Source: Candidatus Cloacimonadota bacterium
Lineage (GTDB): Bacteria; Cloacimonadota; Cloacimonadia; Cloacimonadales; TCS61
DNA length: 56,180 bases
Direction: 5' to 3'
Assembly (NCBI GenBank): GCA_021735645.1
Contig: JAIPGP010000012.1
Span: 1-56,180, forward strand
The notes under the pieces are model-generated. The model saw nothing but the letters and a program-made list of their open reading frames with translations, did no database searches and was not told the DNA's origin. The position numbers were made by a program, and so were the translations under genes. Below, piece after piece: positions 35,488 to 42,917 of the stretch (position 1 is its first letter; each line of letters opens with the position of its first letter).

Positions 35488-36147
35488 ATGCAGAACTGCA
35501 AATTAAGTATCGCAGAAGAATTCTTGTTATTATCCTTAGATGATGAAAAGGGAGTAGTTTGCAATCAGCCTTTTATGGGGCTCGAATTTGGTTTGGCAGG
35601 AGCAGTATTGATGGAGCTGGCATTAATGGGCAGGCTGCGTGTTGATGAGAAGAAGCTGGAAGTGCTTGCTGATTCGGCTACTGGAAACCAGATCTTTGAT
35701 GATGCTCTGGCTATGATAAGCAGTCAGCAGGCTGTTGAAGATGCTAAGTACTGGGTCTGGAAACTGGGAATACATATTCAGGAGATCAAAGAATATTTTA
35801 TCAGTCATTTAATCGAACTGGGGATTCTGGAGAAGAAGGAACAAAATATTTTGTGGATATACCGCAGGAAATGCTATCCCATGTTAGATGACAAGGTAGA
35901 GCGGGAAGATAAAGAACGGATACGGAAAATTGTGCTGGATGGAGTAGAACCAGAACCCCGCGATATTATCCTGATCAGCCTGATGCACTCCTGCAATCTT
36001 ACCAGCGAAATATTCAGCCGGGAGGAACAGGATAATTATTGCCAGAGGATTGAAAGTATTGCCCAAATGAACCTGATCGGTAAAGCCGTATATGAAGCAA
36101 TTTACGAGATCATCCAGAAAATGAGTGTCCAGCAGGTGTATTACTAA
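35488..36147 (+). CDS. GPP34 family protein
   Basis: The GPP34 (GOLPH3) family, PF05719, is known in eukaryotes for binding phosphoinositides on Golgi membranes. Bacterial members have no settled function. The 219-residue protein shows the family pattern: LSIAEEFLLLSLDDEKG, LEFGLAGAVLMELALMGRL, LIELGILEKKEQ, and EPRDIILISLMHSCNLT. The rest is helical. It starts 12 bases after the hybrid kinase with a perfect AGGAGG site, so it is the third gene of that operon, and membrane-lipid binding linked to the signalling pair is a reasonable guess. Confidence 0.88.
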   Translation: MQNCKLSIAEEFLLLSLDDEKGVVCNQPFMGLEFGLAGAVLMELALMGRLRVDEKKLEVLADSATGNQIFDDALAMISSQQAVEDAKYWVWKLGIHIQEIKEYFISHLIELGILEKKEQNILWIYRRKCYPMLDDKVEREDKERIRKIVLDGVEPEPRDIILISLMHSCNLTSEIFSREEQDNYCQRIESIAQMNLIGKAVYEAIYEIIQKMSVQQVYY

Positions 36148-36174
36148 AGTATATTAAAATATTGAAGACTAAGT

Positions 36175-36309
36175 CATCCCGATACATCGGGAGAACTGTA
36201 CTCAGGGCAGGAGTTTTGAGTGACTTTGACGTGCTATAAATCAGGTGGTAAAGGCCGTACAGAAGACTTGTCCCGAGTACGGTTCAAAACTCCTGACTTA
36301 GCTGGGTAA
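36175..36309. repeat. Copies of dispersed intergenic repeat modules
   Basis: 36175-36206 read on the minus strand matches the module at 26112-26142 (and its tandem copy at 26295-26326), including the small palindrome around GATACATCGGGA. 36267-36309 matches the reverse complement of 25935-25978. Within this stretch two related words (a GTACTC word and a GGAGTTTTGA word) appear in opposite orders on the two strands. The region lies between the GPP34 gene and the GH57 gene. Confidence 0.75.
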
Positions 36310-36381
36310 TTAAAAAAAAGCAGCAGCAGGCAAGCCAAGACTTCTGACTTGACTGGGTAAAATAAAAGATGTAAGAGGTAA

Positions 36382-39297
36382 ATGATGATAAAGAAAGTTG
36401 TTTTTTTAACAGTATTATTGCTGGTGGTGATATCACTGGTGGCAGATCCGCAGATATATATTGCCTTTTTATGGCATATGCACCAGCCTATCTATTATCC
36501 TGGTGAAAATGCCATCGAAACAGATAATGCCGGGCACTATAGTTATTCTATAGAAGATATTCATAACCAGCGCTGGGGTCCCTATACCACCTGGCCCTCA
36601 GATGCAGTGTGGATGGGGGTGAATGCCGGATTTGAACACTTTGGTTCTCAGGTGAGTTTTACCGGCTCTCTCATTGAAAACCTTAATACCCTGCAGGCAA
36701 ACGGAAACTGGAATTTTTCCAACTGGCAAGCTGGCTGGAACGGAATAGCGGGAGAAAGCACAAGCTTAGGGAATCCACGTCTTGATCTGGTATCAATCGG
36801 CTATTTTCATCCCTTGCTGGGCTTGATAGATTATCGTGATATGCGAACGCAAATTGCTATGCACCGGGATATAATCAATAATACTTTTAATGTGGACAGT
36901 TATTCCCGAGGGATGTTTCCACCTGAATCTGCTTTTTCCGAGCGGATGATCCCTGCCCTGGTGGATGAAAGTATTGAATGGGTACTTATAGATAATATCC
37001 ATTTTGAAAGAGTTACGGAAAATTATCCTTATACAACCGGCAGCAATTTATATGAACCTAATCAGGCAGATGTGCTGGAAGATGATCCGGGAGACTGGCT
37101 GCAATTGAATGGACTTTGGGCAGGTTCGGAAATATCATTGCAGTGGGCACATCAGCCGCACTGGGTGAAATATATTGATCCTGAAACCGGAGATGAAAGC
37201 CAGATCATAGGAGTGCCAGCCTCACGCTATCTGGGAAATGAAGATGGCAGAGGCGGCTTTGGTGCTTTGCAGTATGATGCCGTGATGAGCCAGTTTGAAC
37301 CATATAACACTGATGATGATCATCCGATCCTGATCGTGCTGCACCATGATGGTGATAATTATGGCGGAGGAGCAAATTCATATTATAATAATAATTTTGC
37401 TCAGTTCGTTGACTGGCTGGGCAGTAATGAAGACCGGTTTATCTGCACTACTATTCAGGATTATCTGGATATGTTTCCTCCGGCAGCAAATGATGTGGTG
37501 CATGTGGAACCGGGAAGCTGGAGCGGAGCCGATAATGGCGACCCGGAATTTAAGAAATGGAATGGCGATCCCTATAATGGCTACAGCCCGGACCGCAACA
37601 GCTGGGGCGTAATCACAGCAGCCAAGAATATCGTATTTTCTGCCTTAGATAATAATCCTGCTGCTCAACAGGTGCAGGATGCTTATCGAATGCTGCTAAC
37701 TGGAGAAACGAGCTGTTACTGGTATTGGGACGGTTCGCAAAACGGCATCTGGGACAGCCATCCAGCCAGGGCAGCCAATCAGGCAGTTACAGCAGCTTTA
37801 CCCTATGTGAACGGCTATACTGATATAACGGCACCGGTGATCTATCTACCTCAGAGAGAGGCATATAATCCTGGTGGTACGGAATGGAATGTAGCTATGA
37901 GCCCAGACCTTAGTATCTGGACTTATGCTTATGACCACAGCGGATTAGCGGAAATAATGCTGAAATACCGGCTGGATAATGATGGCATCAATAGCGATAT
38001 GAGCAGCGATAATGAGCTTTATGCGGGTGGAACTGAAGTAGGAAACTGGATAGATATTCCTATGACTGGCAGTGAAGAACCTTCGGAAACAGACCCGCAG
38101 CCTTTGTATAAAGCCTGGTATTATGAAGCAGAAATCACTGGCTTAAATGAAGTTCTTTTAGATTATTATGTGGAAGCCACTGATAATGAGGGCAATGTGC
38201 AGAAAAGTGTGATCCAGCATGTCTGGATCGGTGACGACACCGGTGGAGGGCAGGGTGGATATGGTGATGTGAGCTGGCTGCCGGTGAGTCCGGCTATAGA
38301 GGATTCTATCATTATCACTGTAGCAGATACAAATATGGGTGCAGCTTTGCATTGGGGAGTGAATGGCTTCAATCTGCCGGCAGAAGTTTATTGGGCAGAC
38401 AGCACAGAATTATACAATAATATTGGTCCCGCAGTGGAAACACCAATGCAGGGACCTGATGCCGAAGGCAATCTTACTCTGGTTCTAGGTCCCTTTGATT
38501 CTCCCGTTCAGCAGGTGAATGAGCTTAATTTTGTAATCCACTATTATGACGGTTCCTGGGATAATAATAATGGCGCAGATTATACTATTTCTTTGTCAGG
38601 GGGAAGTGGTGGCAGTTTTGTGATCGATGGACAATTAGATGCCGGTGTGGACTTGCTGGCAGCTAATGAAGAACTGGAATTATATGCCTCTTTCTCAGAC
38701 ACGGAACTTTATGTAGCTGCAACTTCTGCGACTGAAATGGGAGAAGACATCTTTATCTTGATATCTGCTGAACCAGGTGCTATGGTTTCAGCTCCCTGGG
38801 CAAAAAGCGGGCAGGTAGCGGATTGGGACGTATTTCTGGCAGGCGAGAGCAGCAATGGCTGGAATGGCTGGTTTGATCAGTCAGCCAGCTCACAATGTGC
38901 TCAGGGCGCCGTATTGGAAGGCGTGATCAATCTCAGTCAATGGAATGGTTCCCCAAGCCTATACATCTGCGTAGCTGGCTATCAAACGCAGGATGGCGGG
39001 ATTTTGCTGGAGCAGGCTCCAATCGGAAACGGCAATGCAAATATTGAAACCGAGGAATACATGTTTTATGAACCTGCAGAAGCTCCATTTTATGGCGATA
39101 TAGATGGTAATGGCATTGTGGAAAGCTATGATGCTGCTCTGGTTCTGCAGTATTATGTAGGTATAAATACAGATTGGGAAGCCTGGCAGCATATAGCTGC
39201 TGATGTAGATGGAAATAGTCTGGTGGAAGCTTATGATGCTTCCCTGATCCTGCGCTATGGTTTAGAGATGATCGACCATTTTCCAGTTGAGGAATAA
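36382..39297 (+). CDS. Secreted glycoside hydrolase family 57 protein with C-terminal dockerin
   Basis: GH57 enzymes act on alpha-glucans such as starch or glycogen. The 971-residue protein has a signal peptide (KKVVFLTVLLLVVISLVA) and the GH57 start IAFLWHMHQPIYYP (H32, H34). The likely nucleophile is E182 in PPESAFSERM. The likely acid/base is in the segment LHHDGDNYGGG (D323 or D325). Beta-sandwich modules follow (about 480-850). The C-terminus is a dockerin-like pair of calcium loops, DIDGNGIVESYDAALVL and DVDGNSLVEAYDASLIL. No cohesin is in the window, so its docking partner is unknown. It is followed after two bases by a small AbrB/MraZ-like gene. Confidence 0.88.
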   Translation: MMIKKVVFLTVLLLVVISLVADPQIYIAFLWHMHQPIYYPGENAIETDNAGHYSYSIEDIHNQRWGPYTTWPSDAVWMGVNAGFEHFGSQVSFTGSLIENLNTLQANGNWNFSNWQAGWNGIAGESTSLGNPRLDLVSIGYFHPLLGLIDYRDMRTQIAMHRDIINNTFNVDSYSRGMFPPESAFSERMIPALVDESIEWVLIDNIHFERVTENYPYTTGSNLYEPNQADVLEDDPGDWLQLNGLWAGSEISLQWAHQPHWVKYIDPETGDESQIIGVPASRYLGNEDGRGGFGALQYDAVMSQFEPYNTDDDHPILIVLHHDGDNYGGGANSYYNNNFAQFVDWLGSNEDRFICTTIQDYLDMFPPAANDVVHVEPGSWSGADNGDPEFKKWNGDPYNGYSPDRNSWGVITAAKNIVFSALDNNPAAQQVQDAYRMLLTGETSCYWYWDGSQNGIWDSHPARAANQAVTAALPYVNGYTDITAPVIYLPQREAYNPGGTEWNVAMSPDLSIWTYAYDHSGLAEIMLKYRLDNDGINSDMSSDNELYAGGTEVGNWIDIPMTGSEEPSETDPQPLYKAWYYEAEITGLNEVLLDYYVEATDNEGNVQKSVIQHVWIGDDTGGGQGGYGDVSWLPVSPAIEDSIIITVADTNMGAALHWGVNGFNLPAEVYWADSTELYNNIGPAVETPMQGPDAEGNLTLVLGPFDSPVQQVNELNFVIHYYDGSWDNNNGADYTISLSGGSGGSFVIDGQLDAGVDLLAANEELELYASFSDTELYVAATSATEMGEDIFILISAEPGAMVSAPWAKSGQVADWDVFLAGESSNGWNGWFDQSASSQCAQGAVLEGVINLSQWNGSPSLYICVAGYQTQDGGILLEQAPIGNGNANIETEEYMFYEPAEAPFYGDIDGNGIVESYDAALVLQYYVGINTDWEAWQHIAADVDGNSLVEAYDASLILRYGLEMIDHFPVEE

Positions 39298-39299
39298 TT

Positions 39300-39734
39300 A
39301 TGGATTTACTGGAATATCCCTCCTGCAAATTATACAAGAATGGACGCTTCCGCCTGCCAAACAAGGTGCGGAAACATTTTGAGAAACTGCGGGTAAAGCA
39401 GGTTGTGTTGCTGGCTGACAGTCAGAACAAAATCAGAATTATTCCAGTCAGCAAATGGGAAAGAATGAAATTAGCTGAAAAAGATAAACTGCCGGTTCAA
39501 TATCCCATCAGAGCACAAGCATTAGCGGGTACATTTCTGGTTCTACATCCGGTATTAAAGCAGTATTTGAGCAATACAGAAAATCTGTTCTTTCAATTTG
39601 TTAAAGCAGACGAACCAAACTTCAATGAAACTGACAAACCAATCTGGAATGAAACCGGCTACCTGATCTGGAATGAAGCTGACTATGAGACCGAGAATAT
39701 GATAAAAATAGAAGAGATGCTGAGACCGTTTTAG
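39300..39734 (+). CDS. Small protein with an AbrB/MraZ-like N-terminal domain
   Basis: I do not recognise the exact family. Residues 1-60 (LYKNGRFRLPNKVRKHFE, then VVLLADSQNKIRIIPVSKWE) resemble the swapped-hairpin AbrB/SpoVT and MraZ fold, a DNA-binding domain. The C-terminal part has a repeated acidic-aromatic motif (FNETDKP, WNETGY, WNEADY). Its ATG is two bases after the GH57 stop, with a GAGGAATAATT site, so it is co-transcribed with it. It could be a transcription regulator of this locus. The RADAR genes start 317 bp downstream, a separate unit. Confidence 0.55.
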   Translation: MDLLEYPSCKLYKNGRFRLPNKVRKHFEKLRVKQVVLLADSQNKIRIIPVSKWERMKLAEKDKLPVQYPIRAQALAGTFLVLHPVLKQYLSNTENLFFQFVKADEPNFNETDKPIWNETGYLIWNEADYETENMIKIEEMLRPF

Positions 39735-40051
39735 GTTTACACTGCACTCCCAAGCTTTTTAACCGCTCTGTAAGCAGTTCAGGGCAGATTATTTAGTTTA
39801 TATTCTGTGAATAGGGATTAAAATATAATTACTATTCTTTTTCCACTTGACAGATATTTATTTGATATTCTTTTTTTACTTAGTTTATTTTGTATGACTT
39901 AGAAATAAATTCCTTTTTGATCTTGCAGATGGGTGCCTTTGTCGCTGCTAAGTAAATTTACAAAATATTTTCTTTGGGAACTCAGTATTGTTTTTTGCCC
40001 ATGATTAATAAATATAAGAATGAATAAAAAATAGATTATGAGGAGAAAAAG
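39735..40051 (+). promoter_or_regulatory. AT-rich region upstream of the RADAR genes
   Basis: No gene is seen. A TTGACA (39847-39852) may be a -35 box, but the -10 is unclear. A GAGGAG ribosome site sits just before the rdrA ATG. The stretch from about 39820 to 40040 is AT-rich, as expected for a promoter region. Confidence 0.4.
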
Positions 40052-42901
40052 ATGAAGTATAAGATTAAAATTGAGGATGTTAATCGGCATAAAATCAGGG
40101 TTGAAACTGCTAAAGAGTTTACCAGTTCCTACTTTTCAAGTATTTATCGAAGAGCTGCTATTTCAATCAAGGAAATAGTTAACTGGACTAATTCAGATAA
40201 CACCAATGAAACTAACTGTTTTAACACAAATCAGGATATTAATATAAATAAAGCATATAGTAATTGTGATAACTACCAGGAGCCGGTAAATAATATCATC
40301 GTTTTCAGTGGTGATAGAGGAAGTGGAAAATCCTCTGCCTTAGCCTCTTTCGTTCAAGAGCTTAGATGTAAAAGATCCCGGTTTATAGAAAAAGAAGATG
40401 AGCAAATTAAAGACCTCTACGAATTGTTAAAATGCAAATCTTTTCATGTGATGGATACCATAGACCCCAGTCATTTCACGCCAGATCAGAATATACTCTA
40501 TGTGATAATTTCCACGATTTTCCATGAATTCACCGAAAAAATAGATGCTAATCCTGGCAGAAACAAACAAATTGATAAAATATTAGATAAGTTTGATTCC
40601 ACCTTTAAAGCAATCCAGAATATTGACTTGAAACACTCCGGCGAAGTTCTCTTTGAAAGCATTGAAAGACTGGACGAATTGGGTGACAGCCTTAAATTGA
40701 AAGGTACTATCCATGATCTGATACAGCTTTACTTGAATTTCCTTAACGACAATGATTCTAATAATAATAGCCAGAAGAATTCAAAATGCAAATATGACTT
40801 TTTCGTAATACCTATTGATGATCTCGATATGAACGTTGATCACGCCTTTGAAATGCTGGAACAAATCAGAAAATTCCTTATTCAGGATAATATTATCATC
40901 CTTATGGCTGCCAATATTAACCAGCTCCACCTGGAAATTGAAGAGCACTACTATGATTACTTTGAAAGACGCATCAATACAAGATACGAAAGAAACATCC
41001 GCGAAATTGACGTCAAAAAAATGGCTTCAGGATATATGAGCAAAATAATTCCTCCTTCCCGCCGTCTGGAAATTCCTCACCTCTACCTGGATTTTGATGA
41101 AATACAACTAGAGATACTTAAAGATAATAAAGAAAAGTTTGCCTCACCTAACTCAAATCTCAGTCCTGGAGGTAGCGGTAGTAATAATGGAAATAACACC
41201 AATAGACCTGAGTCATTACAACAGAAAATTTTGCGGATCATCTGGGAAAGAACCGGGCTTATCTTTATCCCTGAAGATAATCAACTGCATCCTATCATCC
41301 CTTCAAACCTTCGTGCCCTGCACCAGTTAGTTTTCCTTTTAGTATCTATGAAAGATACTAAATTGCCAACAATAAAATCTGCGAATAATCAAGAATCGTT
41401 GACCACTAAAAAAGAAAGAACCCATACAGCCTATCAGGATGACATTAATAATGGAAAAACACTTATAGAAAATTTCTATAAATTCAAAGAATACGTGATG
41501 ACCTACTGGATACCTTTCCATCTGGCTTCCAAGCAGCAAGCTATATTTGAGAATCTACCTACTGATTTAAATAGAATTAATAAATATCTGCTGCAAAGCA
41601 TCAATGCTGTTGGAAATCATTTTAAAGAAAAAATAGTGATTAAAGAAGTAGAACTTGAAGACAGATTCCCTGATGATAAAATGAAAAGTAAAGAAAAAGA
41701 AATTCATGAATATTTATTCACATTAGAAGATTGCTACATAAAAAACAAGGATGAAGTAAATTGCAATGATATTATAAATAGTAAATCAAATTTAAAGAAT
41801 AAACTTGAGAAACTTTACTGGATTAGACGTTCATTATCGATAAAGCCTTACAAGATTAGCCCCGTTGATAGAGATATATATACGATGGTAAGTGTTAATG
41901 ACCCTCACTTCTTCGATGCTAATAAGATTTCTGATCCTTTTAACTATACCTCTAATAATTCTATGGGAGATATATTACTTCTGATAAATAAATATGAAGT
42001 CTATTTTGAATCTCAGGAAGCTTTGTCATTTATCTCAGCAGTTAAAATCTATTATTCCATGCTTTTGTTTGAATCAATGTTCATAAAAAGTAAACTGGAA
42101 CCCCCTAAAAAGGAAAATAATAAGATTGATTTAAGTGAATTCAATCTGGAAAATAAAGTAATGCCAATTCAATTGCTGATAGGTGGTACTACATACTTCG
42201 CACATTCTGCGGATTTAGTTCAAACAACAATACCGACCAAGAAGTTAGAAGATAATGAACATCAATTCTATTTCTCTGTTGATTATACTAAATTTGAAAA
42301 CATTGAAGGAAACGGTGTAATCCCATATTTCTTTCTGTATTATGGAAGAAGAAGACCAGCTCGTCCTTATCCCAGGCATATTTATGATACTACCTGGAAA
42401 TCCGGACAAAGTATGAAAGAAAAAGAAGACAGAGACAAAGCTCGATTTGATATTCTAAGTTTCCTGGTAAACACTATTAATCCCTATCGAACCTACAGAC
42501 GATTTGATAAAATAGAAGCTAAACCTGAATTTACTGAGGCTCTGATTAAATGGATAGAAAAAAATCAATTTATTGGATCCAAGGACAATAAAAAACTGTA
42601 TCCCATACCATTTCTTCCTTTATATTCTATAGATATCATGCTTAGACTGATCAATTATAGGTACATAGACTCCGAAGATCTCAATGACTCCGATAGCACC
42701 GGAGAATATGGTTTTAGAAAAGTTGTAAAAAAATATTATGATAGAATAGAAAGAAAAACAGTTGAATGGATACAACAAAACCAGGGAGATACAGCATCTA
42801 AATTAATCGATACAATCATCAAAGGTAATCCTATCGAAGAATCTTGGGAAACAGATGTATTTGACTTCTTAGACGATTTCTACCCTAAATCCGATTCTTA
42901 A
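40052..42901 (+). CDS. rdrA: RADAR system ATPase RdrA
   Basis: RADAR is a two-gene anti-phage system; RdrA is a large P-loop ATPase that assembles into rings and works with the deaminase RdrB. The 949-residue protein has Walker A GDRGSGKSS (87-95) and Walker B FVIPIDDLD (251-259), then a sensor-like MAANINQL (285-292). An unstructured Ser/Gly/Asn stretch is at about 366-386, and the large C-terminal part is helical. The ATPase core type, the size, and above all the adjacent deaminase gene identify it. Intact catalytic motifs suggest it is functional. It starts with a good GAGGAG site; the deaminase gene follows after 16 bases. Confidence 0.9.
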   Translation: MKYKIKIEDVNRHKIRVETAKEFTSSYFSSIYRRAAISIKEIVNWTNSDNTNETNCFNTNQDININKAYSNCDNYQEPVNNIIVFSGDRGSGKSSALASFVQELRCKRSRFIEKEDEQIKDLYELLKCKSFHVMDTIDPSHFTPDQNILYVIISTIFHEFTEKIDANPGRNKQIDKILDKFDSTFKAIQNIDLKHSGEVLFESIERLDELGDSLKLKGTIHDLIQLYLNFLNDNDSNNNSQKNSKCKYDFFVIPIDDLDMNVDHAFEMLEQIRKFLIQDNIIILMAANINQLHLEIEEHYYDYFERRINTRYERNIREIDVKKMASGYMSKIIPPSRRLEIPHLYLDFDEIQLEILKDNKEKFASPNSNLSPGGSGSNNGNNTNRPESLQQKILRIIWERTGLIFIPEDNQLHPIIPSNLRALHQLVFLLVSMKDTKLPTIKSANNQESLTTKKERTHTAYQDDINNGKTLIENFYKFKEYVMTYWIPFHLASKQQAIFENLPTDLNRINKYLLQSINAVGNHFKEKIVIKEVELEDRFPDDKMKSKEKEIHEYLFTLEDCYIKNKDEVNCNDIINSKSNLKNKLEKLYWIRRSLSIKPYKISPVDRDIYTMVSVNDPHFFDANKISDPFNYTSNNSMGDILLLINKYEVYFESQEALSFISAVKIYYSMLLFESMFIKSKLEPPKKENNKIDLSEFNLENKVMPIQLLIGGTTYFAHSADLVQTTIPTKKLEDNEHQFYFSVDYTKFENIEGNGVIPYFFLYYGRRRPARPYPRHIYDTTWKSGQSMKEKEDRDKARFDILSFLVNTINPYRTYRRFDKIEAKPEFTEALIKWIEKNQFIGSKDNKKLYPIPFLPLYSIDIMLRLINYRYIDSEDLNDSDSTGEYGFRKVVKKYYDRIERKTVEWIQQNQGDTASKLIDTIIKGNPIEESWETDVFDFLDDFYPKSDS

Positions 42902-42917
42902 TGTTTACATTCAGCGT

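Noticed and set aside
39748-39790. Possible terminator or regulatory hairpin after the AbrB-like gene
   Set aside because: The self-complementary words are short and there is no U-tract in the right place.
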